A stretch of DNA of 16,632 nucleotides, from positions 1 to 16,632 of the forward strand of contig JAGXAA010000014.1 of assembly GCA_018971765.1 (NCBI GenBank), read 5' to 3'. The position numbers and the translations under genes are program-made. Positions 1 through 7,166 of this stretch are shown here, in pieces. Position 1 is the stretch's first letter. The number at the start of each line of letters is the position of its first letter. Source of the DNA: Patescibacteria group bacterium (lineage in GTDB: Bacteria > Patescibacteriota > Minisyncoccia > Phycocordibacterales > GWA1-40-21). The notes below the pieces were generated by a model. That model was given only the letters and a program-made list of their open reading frames with translations, was not told where the DNA came from and ran no database searches.

Positions 1-62
1 AAGGCTTTTGCCTTGAAATACTCGTCCTTATACCGCTCAAATATTTCTTTTTTTGTTTCCAT
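1..62 (-). CDS. N-terminal fragment of a minus-strand gene, possibly a transposase/integrase-type protein
   Basis: An ATG at 62 opens a frame that stays open to the left edge and gives about 20 residues (METKKEIFERYKDEYFKAKA), charged and predicted helical. The gene is cut by the window edge. I have a general impression that some CPR transposase/integrase proteins begin with a similar lysine/glutamate/tyrosine-rich helix, but 20 residues cannot prove this. It points the same way as the polysaccharide operon but is separated from it by 235 non-coding bases, and its start codon lies in an inverted repeat (55-76). Function is unproven. Confidence 0.35.
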   Translation of the reverse strand, partial: METKKEIFERYKDEYFKAKA

Positions 63-76
63 GTTCATATGGAAAC
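55..76. repeat. 8-bp perfect inverted repeat over the start codon of the edge gene
   Basis: GTTTCCAT (55-62) and ATGGAAAC (69-76) are exact reverse complements around a 6-nt spacer. The left arm contains the start codon of the minus-strand frame at 62. In the mRNA the hairpin would hide the initiation codon. Alternatively it is a protein-binding site near an element end. Confidence 0.5.
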
Positions 77-297
77 TACGGTAACCTATTTATGAACTAT
101 CCATGGCAAGTTGGGCAACATTTATTATGAGGTATAACGGGTGCTTGGTTTTAGAACATCGAGAGAGTATTATTCATCATTAACGACATCATGCTGACTT
201 GTCCTACTTGAGGGGTGGCTGGAGGGGTTTGAACTAAATAAGATAATAGCAGTATTTAGTCAAAAGTCAATGGTCTTATTATGAATAAAATATAATC
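63..297. other. Non-coding stretch between the edge gene and the polysaccharide operon
   Basis: No frame longer than a dozen codons with a plausible start is visible here and there is no tRNA-like fold. It holds the right half of the 55-76 inverted repeat, a G-rich patch around 209-228, and the AT-rich hairpin at 228-264. It is the 3' flank of the operon and the 5' flank of the edge gene, so any element end or operon terminator should lie here. Confidence 0.5.
228..264. repeat. AT-rich hairpin downstream of the operon's last gene
   Basis: Bases 228-240 (TTTGAACTAAATA) pair with 253-264 (TATTTAGTCAAA) over 12 bp with a single bulged A, leaving a 12-nt loop. It lies 34 bases past the stop codon of the class IV aminotransferase gene. 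It lacks a GC-rich stem and a clean U-tract on the minus strand, so it is not a textbook terminator. It may stabilise the mRNA 3' end or mark an element end. Confidence 0.45.
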
Positions 298-1281
298 TTA
301 TTTATTCTTGAATTGGTAAGCAGTCGGGGCGCTTTTACCTCCTGCTTTCTTGGATTTGGAATATTTTTTAATCTGGGCGATTATGTCAACGCTGACATTT
401 TCACTCCAAGTATCTAAGAGTTTCTTTGTTATTTTACCCATTTTCCCATCTCCTATCTGAACTCCGTTAAGTTTGGTTACCGGCAGTATGCAGAATGGCG
501 TAGCGGTCATAAAAGCTTCATCAGCCATCATCACATCGTAAGGCTCGATATTTTTTTCATAGCAGGGGATTTTCAATTGGGAGGATAATTCATCAATCAC
601 ATACTGTCTGCTTATTCCGCGCAGTATGTTTCTCGGCTCTGGTGTAATTAATTTGCCGTCTTTTACGATGAAAAAGTTGTCGCCGCTTCCTTCGGCTATG
701 AATCCGTCTGGATCCAAAAGCAACGCCCAATTATCTTCCCCTGCCTGGCCTGATACTTCAATATTGGCCATCAAATAATGAATCCTGCTTCTGTTTTTTA
801 CTTTAGGTTCCAAAAGAGAAGCCGGTATGGTTCTTTGAGATGTTATTACCGCGTTAATGCCTTTGTCAAAAAGATGTCCCATCGAGGCAACTGTCCAACG
901 CAAAGGGAAGTCGGCTATTATGATATTTGGTCCTTTACTGAGACCGATAACATCCTGATAAAATCCCAAAAGGCCTCTCGAGACATCGATCATTATCCTG
1001 TGCTCGTCATCCTTTTCAAACATCGGGTCATTCTTTTCTATTGTTTTGTATACATTTTTTTCCATCTCATCAATCGTCATCTCAATCGGAATTCTTAGGT
1101 ATTTGATTGAGGCGTAAAGCCTTTCAAGATGCTCTCTCAATTTGAATTGTTTTTTATTAAAAGATCGAGTCATTTCAAAAACCATATCGCCGAACATGAG
1201 AGCTGAGTCATAAATTGATATTTTTGCCTCTGATTCCGGAATAAATTTTCCGTTTAAAAAAACTTGTCTTTGTTTTTCCAT
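298..1281 (-). CDS. Class IV PLP-dependent aminotransferase (branched-chain / D-amino-acid transaminase type)
   Basis: The 327-residue product has the fold-type IV aminotransferase pattern. An early motif (DSALMFGDMVFE, about 25-36) resembles the substrate-site strand of IlvE-like enzymes. K162 in EPKVKNRSRIHYL is the expected PLP-binding lysine. EGSGDNFF (197-204) is the conserved glutamate/asparagine motif, and RGISRQ (221-226) corresponds to the G-I-T/S-R phosphate-binding loop. The last about 25 residues form a lysine-rich tail beyond the usual end of the family. The start overlaps the 3' end of neuA by 28 bases, implying translational coupling. It is the last gene of the polysaccharide operon. 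It could supply an amino acid or an amino-acid substituent for the glycan, or be a plain branched-chain transaminase; substrate cannot be read from sequence. Confidence 0.85.
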   Translation of the reverse strand: MEKQRQVFLNGKFIPESEAKISIYDSALMFGDMVFEMTRSFNKKQFKLREHLERLYASIKYLRIPIEMTIDEMEKNVYKTIEKNDPMFEKDDEHRIMIDVSRGLLGFYQDVIGLSKGPNIIIADFPLRWTVASMGHLFDKGINAVITSQRTIPASLLEPKVKNRSRIHYLMANIEVSGQAGEDNWALLLDPDGFIAEGSGDNFFIVKDGKLITPEPRNILRGISRQYVIDELSSQLKIPCYEKNIEPYDVMMADEAFMTATPFCILPVTKLNGVQIGDGKMGKITKKLLDTWSENVSVDIIAQIKKYSKSKKAGGKSAPTAYQFKNK

Positions 1282-1985
1282 ATTTTTATTTTTTTATCCA
1301 ATCCTTTAATCTTAAAAATCTTCTCGCATAAAACTATATCATCCGGTTCGTCAATTTCAAACGATTTCCAGAATTCCATAAGCGATATGAGTATTTTTCC
1401 GCCGAGCCTGTTGTTTAATTTTGACAAAATTTTTGGCTTGAATACATATATAGAGCCATTCTCCACGAATTGCCTATCAAATTCCTGACTTCTCTTCCTA
1501 TTTTTGTAGTCATAATTTACACTTTCAAGTTCATGATCAATGCTTTCTTTCCAAATACAGAAATCTCCTAATTCGGCTCCTCCAAATAATGAATCTCCTT
1601 TTTCAGAAATGATTTTATTTATAGCATTATCTATATCTTTTGTTTCTCTAAGTGGGGAAGTAGCCTGAAGAAACACAACATAATCTATTTTATCATTAGA
1701 AGTTTTCTTATTAATTTTTGACAAAGCGTAAATCAAAGCGCTTTCTGATGTTGAAAGATCGCTGGCAATTTCAGACGGTTCTTCTATAATTTCCGCTCCG
1801 GATTTTTTCGCAACCTTGGCTATTTTCTCATTGTCAGTTACCACATAAACATTATTAATGAATTTCGAGTTCCTGGCATGTTCTATTGTCCAAGTCAGCA
1901 AGGGTTTGCCGCAGAAATTGATTATATTTTTCCCGGATATTCTTTTTGAACCGCCTCTTGCCGGTATTATTGCTATTATTTTCAT
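1254..1985 (-). CDS. neuA: Acylneuraminate (CMP-nonulosonate) cytidylyltransferase
   Basis: This 243-residue protein matches the NeuA/PseF/LegF family, which joins CTP to a nonulosonic acid (sialic, pseudaminic or legionaminic acid) to give the CMP-activated donor. Diagnostic motifs are the N-terminal nucleotide-binding loop IPARGGSKRISGKN (7-20), FLQATSPLR (105-113), ENGSIYVF (175-182) and FEIDEPDD (209-216). Length is close to normal for bacterial enzymes of this type. It lies 32 nt downstream of the FkbM methyltransferase gene and overlaps the aminotransferase that follows. No synthase (NeuB-like) or epimerase (NeuC-like) gene is in the window, so the acid itself must be made elsewhere or the true substrate is a related sugar such as KDO. 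CMP-sialate, CMP-Pse and CMP-Leg synthetases cannot be separated by eye. Confidence 0.85.
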   Translation of the reverse strand: MKIIAIIPARGGSKRISGKNIINFCGKPLLTWTIEHARNSKFINNVYVVTDNEKIAKVAKKSGAEIIEEPSEIASDLSTSESALIYALSKINKKTSNDKIDYVVFLQATSPLRETKDIDNAINKIISEKGDSLFGGAELGDFCIWKESIDHELESVNYDYKNRKRSQEFDRQFVENGSIYVFKPKILSKLNNRLGGKILISLMEFWKSFEIDEPDDIVLCEKIFKIKGLDKKIKIWKNKDKFF

Positions 1986-2017
1986 AATTTAAATCGTCAA
2001 TCAAAACTAATTTTTTT

Positions 2018-2995
2018 TTAGTAATGCAAAGACGGATAATCTTTTGTGTTTGAACCCAAAAGATGATTCATCTTTCTCTTCAGTCGCTTGTATATTCCGT
2101 CTTTGGTTGGCTTATGAGGATTCTTAATGATACGACTGACAATTTCATCAAATAATTCATTATGTTCTTTGAAATTGTCTTTATTCGTTTCAATTAATTC
2201 TAGCGCGTAATCTGGAAATCCGTATACCTCGGAAAGAGCAACGGCTTTAATGAGTTTTGTATGATCTTTAAACCATGATTTTTCCGAAGATGTTTTAAAA
2301 AATAACAGATCCAGACCAATTATCTGTCTTTTGCCGCGATGTTTTATAATGTGTGAATTTTTTCTTTGCCATGCCGCCGCTATGTTTATGTCAAAAAGAC
2401 TGAAATTCTTGTCATTCATTAACTGAAGGATTTCTCCGGTCAAATGCTGGCCTTTATAAACTTCAGTTGTCCACGTCTCTGCGAGTACGGCGAAGATATC
2501 ATCATTTAATCGGTTTTCAGCGCCTTTCAATATATCATATTCAGCTCCTTGCGTGTCAATTTTTAGAAAATCGCAATATGTATTATTTTCTCCTAAAATT
2601 TTATCAAGAGTTGAAGATTTAAACAGCGTTGAATTTATTACCAATCTCGGTTCCCAATTATTTTTTTCATATTTTCTTATAAGAGAAAAATTCGGTTCGT
2701 AAGCGCTGGAGCAACAAGACGCTTGAGTTGAGTTGATACGCAATTCGCCTTCTTTTGACCACAGCGCCACAGGGAAACAATGTCTGTTTACAGACAGAGA
2801 ATTAAGACGTTCACATTCTTTCTCATCCGGTTCAAACCCCACGATTTTAAGCGATTTCTGATTAATGCTTGCCCAAGGTTCATCCAAAGACCCTCTTGCT
2901 CCAGCGTCAACAAGAGTCAGAGGGTCATTTTCAATTGTCTTTGAGAATAAATCAGAAAAAATCAACCTTCTTTTTTCAATTTTTGTTTGTCTCAT
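2018..2995 (-). CDS. FkbM-family SAM-dependent methyltransferase
   Basis: The 325-residue product has the FkbM signature: LVDAGARG (28-35, SAM-binding motif I), GFEPD (53-57, motif II acidic residue) and FLKIDTQGAEYDILKGA (143-159), the family's hallmark. FkbM-type enzymes O-methylate sugars or polyketides. In polysaccharide loci they usually decorate a glycosyl residue. The C-terminal about 85 residues (240-325) extend past the catalytic core and show no motif I recognise. It follows the DegT aminotransferase gene by 4 nt; an AGAAGG-like ribosome site sits about 14 nt before the ATG, one of the few visible in this operon. The acceptor sugar and position are unknown. Confidence 0.88.
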   Translation of the reverse strand: MRQTKIEKRRLIFSDLFSKTIENDPLTLVDAGARGSLDEPWASINQKSLKIVGFEPDEKECERLNSLSVNRHCFPVALWSKEGELRINSTQASCCSSAYEPNFSLIRKYEKNNWEPRLVINSTLFKSSTLDKILGENNTYCDFLKIDTQGAEYDILKGAENRLNDDIFAVLAETWTTEVYKGQHLTGEILQLMNDKNFSLFDINIAAAWQRKNSHIIKHRGKRQIIGLDLLFFKTSSEKSWFKDHTKLIKAVALSEVYGFPDYALELIETNKDNFKEHNELFDEIVSRIIKNPHKPTKDGIYKRLKRKMNHLLGSNTKDYPSLHY

Positions 2996-2999
2996 AGGA

Positions 3000-4169
3000 T
3001 TAAATATACCTTCTTTTAATTATTATTTTTCTAATTGTTTCCGTTATTTTTTTTACTTCCAGTCCAGTAAGGACGGGACTAAGCGGTATTGAAACTGTGC
3101 GTTCGCCAATAAATTCGGCGTTAGGGAAATTGCTTTTCTTGTAGTGGAAATTATTTCTATAATAGCTATGCAAATGGACAGGATTAAAATGAACACCCGT
3201 TCCGATGCCGGCTTCGTGCATCTTTTGCATAAATTCGTCTCTGCTAACACCAGCTCTTTTCTTATCGATGAGGACAGTGTAAAGGTGTCTGGCATGTTTA
3301 ATATATTCAGGCCATTTTGGGGGCAAAATAATCGGCAGATCCTCAAGATTTTCATTATAGTATTCCCATATTTCTCTTCTTCTTTCATCAAAAGAATCTA
3401 TCTTTGCCATTTGGTGAATTCCTATTGCCGCGGCTATATCGGTAAGGTTGTATTTATATCCGGGGTAGATGAAATCATAATGCTTATAGCCGCTATCGCC
3501 GTATCTTTTCCACGCATCTTTTGACATTCCGTGCAGTCTATAAATTCTTATCTTTTCGGTCCAATCTTTTCTTGTCGTCGTGATCATGCCACCTTCTCCG
3601 GTTGTTATATTTTTTGTCACATAAAAACTGAAACAAGTAAGATCCCCTATGGAGCCAATCTTTTTGCTTTTGTATTCCGCGCCTATCGCTTGAGCGGCGT
3701 CTTCTATCACATAAAGGTTATGCTTTTTCGCCACCTTCATAATCTTATCCATTTCGCAAGGTCTGCCAGCCATATGGACAGGAATAATGGCTTTTGTCTT
3801 ATCCGTGATTGCTTTTTCAATCAGATCCTCATCTATGTTCATCGTCTCTTTCTTTATATCAACAAAGACTGGCTTTGCGCCGACATGAATAATCGTGTTT
3901 GCCGTTGCCGCGAAGGTAAGAGGCGAGGTTATAACTTCATCTCCTCGTTCTATTCCGCATGCGAGAAGCGATAAATGCAAAGCCGCGGTGCATGAGTTTA
4001 AAGAAATGGCATATTTAGATCCAGTATAATTTTTTATTATTTCTTCAAACTTGGCGACTTTTGGTCCGGTTCCTATCCATCTCGATTTAAGAGAATCGAT
4101 AACTTCCTTAATTTCTTCCTTTTCAATCTTAGGCGCTCCGAAGGTTATGTATTTTTTTATTTTGCTCAT
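3000..4169 (-). CDS. DegT/DnrJ/EryC1/StrS-family nucleotide-sugar aminotransferase
   Basis: The 389-residue protein is a fold-type I PLP enzyme that aminates keto-sugars bound to a nucleotide. It shows the family landmarks: GTGPKVAKFE (33-42), SLNSCTAALHLSL (56-68), VIEDAAQAIGA (154-164; D157 contacts the PLP pyridine nitrogen) and SFYVTKNITTGEGG (181-194; K186 is the expected Schiff-base lysine). Length is typical. Relatives include PseC, ArnB, DesV and PglE; motifs alone do not tell which sugar is used. With neuA downstream, a PseC- or LegC-like role in making an aminated nonulosonic acid precursor is attractive, but no partner dehydratase or acetyltransferase is present. The gene sits between the small methyltransferase (18 nt) and the FkbM gene (4 nt). 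Confidence 0.9.
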   Translation of the reverse strand: MSKIKKYITFGAPKIEKEEIKEVIDSLKSRWIGTGPKVAKFEEIIKNYTGSKYAISLNSCTAALHLSLLACGIERGDEVITSPLTFAATANTIIHVGAKPVFVDIKKETMNIDEDLIEKAITDKTKAIIPVHMAGRPCEMDKIMKVAKKHNLYVIEDAAQAIGAEYKSKKIGSIGDLTCFSFYVTKNITTGEGGMITTTRKDWTEKIRIYRLHGMSKDAWKRYGDSGYKHYDFIYPGYKYNLTDIAAAIGIHQMAKIDSFDERRREIWEYYNENLEDLPIILPPKWPEYIKHARHLYTVLIDKKRAGVSRDEFMQKMHEAGIGTGVHFNPVHLHSYYRNNFHYKKSNFPNAEFIGERTVSIPLSPVLTGLEVKKITETIRKIIIKRRYI

Positions 4170-4187
4170 TTCGATAATGAAAGCATT

Positions 4188-4835
4188 TTATTTTTTTATA
4201 GTAAAGATGCACCTTATAATTTTATGTCGGTGAGGATTGCATTCAGTGTCGGGCGGTACAGTTTCTGACCATAATTTTTCTTTTACATAGGGTAAGAATA
4301 GATTATATAATCCATCGAGTGATTTGGCGTCTACGCGATAAACTTCCGTCGGCTCAAATTCAATCGGAACAGTGATACAGATCATGCCGTCATTTTTGAC
4401 AACCCTTATGAACTCTTCGGCTAATTTTTGCGGATTATAACTGCAATGAAAAGTGCCGGAGCAAAAAATTAAATCAAAGGAATCATCTTTGAATTTTAAA
4501 TTATGCATACCCGTGCTTTTTATAAGTCTTCGGTCTTTTTCAGGCCTCACTAGATCTATGCCTATAATATTGTCGTACCCATAGCTTTTAAAGGCGTAAA
4601 TCTCAAGCGCGTTGCAAGAGCCAACGGATAATATTTTTATCTTTCTATTCTTGGTGAAAGTTTTTATCTGTTCAAGCATTCTGTGGCTATGTATTATGGC
4701 GTTATCAAGGTGGCGACGCTCCATGTTTCTGTCTATTTGCTTGAACAAAATCTGCCTATTCGAAGAAAAAATCATTCTTATTTTTGATAAGGCAGAGACA
4801 ACTCTTTTTCTTATTTTGTGAAGCTTAAAGTGCAT
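4188..4835 (-). CDS. Class I SAM-dependent methyltransferase (Methyltransf_11-like)
   Basis: A 215-residue protein with a Rossmann methyltransferase core. Motif I is ILSVGSCNALEIY (68-80), degenerate relative to the usual xGCGxG. An acidic strand-2 end follows at IGIDL (91-95), then FDLIFCSGTFHCSYNPQKLAEEFIRVVKNDG (120-150 region), the typical post-I/motif IV stretch of small-molecule methyltransferases. The N-terminal about 60 residues are basic and helical. The start overlaps the stop of the upstream glycosyltransferase gene by one base (TGATG), a coupling arrangement. Most likely it methylates a sugar of the exported glycan, or acts on a carboxyl or amino group of its precursor; substrate is not evident. 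Confidence 0.8.
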   Translation of the reverse strand: MHFKLHKIRKRVVSALSKIRMIFSSNRQILFKQIDRNMERRHLDNAIIHSHRMLEQIKTFTKNRKIKILSVGSCNALEIYAFKSYGYDNIIGIDLVRPEKDRRLIKSTGMHNLKFKDDSFDLIFCSGTFHCSYNPQKLAEEFIRVVKNDGMICITVPIEFEPTEVYRVDAKSLDGLYNLFLPYVKEKLWSETVPPDTECNPHRHKIIRCIFTIKK

Positions 4836-5998
4836 CAGTATTTAAATATTTTCTTTAAAAAACTAAATTTAAAATTATCTGTCCCGTTGGATGTCGGTTC
4901 TTTTTGATTTTCTTGTATCATCTCCATCTCAAAATCTCTGCTATCTAAAGGTGGAAATTTTTGAATTGTCTGAATTAGTTCAAATAATTCATTCAGTGTC
5001 ATAGGTATTGAATTTCTTGATTGGATGCCGTCATGATGGCGAGCGAGCCTTATGTCTAGGTCAGACAATATCCAGCGAGAATCAGTGAAATTTATTTTTA
5101 ATGAAGAAAACATCTTTTTAAGCTCATTCTTGAATCTGGGCAAGTTATGCCTGCTCAGGAAATTTTTACTGTATATCTTTGTTTGCTCTTCCGTCATGGG
5201 TGTGTTTAAAGCTTTAAGGATATTAGAAGCTGCTTTATCTTTGGTTTCGTATTTCCAAAAGCCCGGCGGATTCTTCATATCTTCAGACAGCAATGATCCG
5301 ACTTGTTCCGGAGCTATGACAGGCAGTCCGGCAGCCCAAGCGTAAGCAGCGACTCTGGGATGCCTTTCTTCTCTTGCCGTATGGAGAAATATTTTTGAGT
5401 GATGATAGAAAAATGAAAGCGTCTCCAGATCGAAAGGGAACGGATAATCTACTGAAGGAGTCATCAATGTAAAAAACTTCCTTTCGTCCCAATTGAACAT
5501 CTTTAGATAATTTTCAATTATTTCAGACGATCCAACATTCTTTTGGTGGAGTTTTTCGTGTGAGACTATGGCTAGAATGCGAATCGGTTTGACGTTAAAA
5601 ATTTTTCTCGCGATGCTCAGAGTGTCATCTAAAAATTTAAACCTGACATTTCTGGCAATAATCAACACATCCCAAAATTTTTTATGGTTTAGATCATTGT
5701 TTTCAAAAAAGTCAGGGCAGAAATTAGAGCAGTCCATCTCTATTTGATAGAAAGGAATGCCCGACGGACTTTTAAGATCTCCTTGGCCGGCTATATGAAA
5801 ATCGAAGAGAGGATCTGGCGCGAAATCATGATTTTTGTGAGAACTGTTGTGATGCAGCCCAAAAACCCACAGGTCTTTTAATTTTGATAGCGAATTACGC
5901 AATTTGCCACTTTTTGAAATAAAATCAGCGTATTCAACCGTTGTGAATGTTAGCACGCCTTTCTCTTCTGGGTTTGGCAATTTAATAAAACAAGCCAT
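4835..5998 (-). CDS. Probable GT-B glycosyltransferase (group 1 / GT4-like), divergent
   Basis: The 387-residue protein carries one recognisable glycosyltransferase group 1 stretch, SFFYHHSKIFLHTARE followed by RHPRVAAYAWAAGLPVIAP (about 195-230). This matches the region where GT4 enzymes bind the nucleotide-sugar donor. The first glutamate of the family's EX7E motif can be E211, but the position of the second is tyrosine (Y219), so the motif is incomplete. The N-terminal half (1-190) is weakly conserved, as expected for the acceptor domain. A C-terminal extension (about 300-387) has no recognisable motif. It is the only glycosyltransferase recognisable in the window. It follows the zinc-ribbon methyltransferase by 13 nt. 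Donor and acceptor are unknown. Confidence 0.65.
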   Translation of the reverse strand: MACFIKLPNPEEKGVLTFTTVEYADFISKSGKLRNSLSKLKDLWVFGLHHNSSHKNHDFAPDPLFDFHIAGQGDLKSPSGIPFYQIEMDCSNFCPDFFENNDLNHKKFWDVLIIARNVRFKFLDDTLSIARKIFNVKPIRILAIVSHEKLHQKNVGSSEIIENYLKMFNWDERKFFTLMTPSVDYPFPFDLETLSFFYHHSKIFLHTAREERHPRVAAYAWAAGLPVIAPEQVGSLLSEDMKNPPGFWKYETKDKAASNILKALNTPMTEEQTKIYSKNFLSRHNLPRFKNELKKMFSSLKINFTDSRWILSDLDIRLARHHDGIQSRNSIPMTLNELFELIQTIQKFPPLDSRDFEMEMIQENQKEPTSNGTDNFKFSFLKKIFKY

Positions 5999-6011
5999 AA
6001 TTAATTTTAAG

Positions 6012-7166
6012 CTAAAGGTAAAAAATTTTATCTAAAAATCTTCTTGCATTATTAATGATTTTAAAAATCTTGTCGTTTTCATCAGTTTCTAGTAAACCTA
6101 TTTTTTCTAAATTTATTTTAACTATATGGCCTATATTATACACTATTAAATAGATTATCATTTTGGGCAATCTCTTTAAGTATCTTATTTTCCGGTTATT
6201 TTCAAGAGCTTTCAAGTATTTTATATTGTTTTCGTAAGAGTGTGTTTGGATTGAGTTTCCATGTTCGCCATTTTTAAACACGGCCTGTATTTTTTCATTC
6301 CCTGTTATAAGCGACAGTCCTATTTCAGACATCATTTTAGATAGAGATTGCAAATCAAAATGCAGAAGATGTCCCGGTTGGAGATATTGAAGAATATCGG
6401 AATCGTAATGCTTGTCGATATCTCTAAATCCAGGCACTCCCACGAATAAAATTGTTTTTTCACTCATAATTTCTTTAACTTTTATGATTTCATCTTTAGG
6501 ATAGGGCATATGTTCCAAGGATTGCTCATACATTATGAGCCCTATAGGCATTTTTTCGTCTCTCAATCTTTTTTTCAGATTCTCTAAGGTGCCTATTATA
6601 ATATCTACATTTCCAATTTTATATCCGTATTCAGCGGGTTTTCTGTCAATGTCGCATCCCAGAACTTTGAATCCGAGACCTTTGAAATATGCTAAAATTC
6701 CGCCGGAGCCGCATCCTATTTCCACGATCAATTTATTCTCCAGTCTCTTTAATAGTGAGTGGTTTTTCAAAAATTCCATAATTATTTTACCTTTCTCTAT
6801 TTCAAGATCGAATAGGTATTTTTCAGGCAAAACCACGCCTCTGTCCAATATTATATTTTCGTTGACATAGTAATCTTTAAGAGTTTCGTCTGAAAAACGC
6901 AGATTTGAATAGATAAAACCGCAATCTTTGCAAATAGACGTATGCACAGGAAGACCGTAGGCATCTTTTTCGGATATCAATGCCTTTAGGCGACTGTTGC
7001 AAATAGGGCAGTTAACTTCTATCAAATTATATGTCTTATGTTTTATTTTTTCTATAATTCTGTCCCTCGCATCCTTTTGGATCGGCGACATTTTTATTGA
7101 TGTCTTTTTGTTATCTGCAAAATGTCTCGATAAAGGTTTATCAGCTATATTTTTTTTGTTTCCCAT
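6012..7166 (-). CDS. Zinc-ribbon SAM-dependent methyltransferase (Methyltransf_23-like)
   Basis: The 384-residue product begins with a basic segment, then a probable zinc ribbon formed by CPIC (53-56) and CKDC (79-82). The SAM-binding core follows: KLIVEIGCGSGGILAYF (145-161, motif I), LGCDID (169-174, motif II) and EQSLEHMPYPKDEI (214-227). PGHLLHFDLQSLSKMM (264-279) is typical of the Methyltransf_23 family. The C-terminal about 90 residues are basic and partly hydrophobic and may contact the membrane. Relatives with an N-terminal zinc ribbon act on nucleotide sugars (C- or O-methylation) or on glycans. The reading frame starts 22 bases inside the end of wzt. Its composition is very AT-rich compared with gmd and fcl. 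An alternative internal start is M26. Confidence 0.82.
   Translation of the reverse strand: MGNKKNIADKPLSRHFADNKKTSIKMSPIQKDARDRIIEKIKHKTYNLIEVNCPICNSRLKALISEKDAYGLPVHTSICKDCGFIYSNLRFSDETLKDYYVNENIILDRGVVLPEKYLFDLEIEKGKIIMEFLKNHSLLKRLENKLIVEIGCGSGGILAYFKGLGFKVLGCDIDRKPAEYGYKIGNVDIIIGTLENLKKRLRDEKMPIGLIMYEQSLEHMPYPKDEIIKVKEIMSEKTILFVGVPGFRDIDKHYDSDILQYLQPGHLLHFDLQSLSKMMSEIGLSLITGNEKIQAVFKNGEHGNSIQTHSYENNIKYLKALENNRKIRYLKRLPKMIIYLIVYNIGHIVKINLEKIGLLETDENDKIFKIINNARRFLDKIFYL

Noticed and set aside
91..129. Twelve-codon plus-strand ORF in the left gap
   Set aside because: Too short, no ribosome site, no promoter; expected by chance.
3531..3974. 147-codon plus-strand frame inside the aminotransferase region
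   Set aside because: It lies opposite conserved DegT-family motifs and its translation is low-quality, cysteine/histidine-rich and unlike any protein family.
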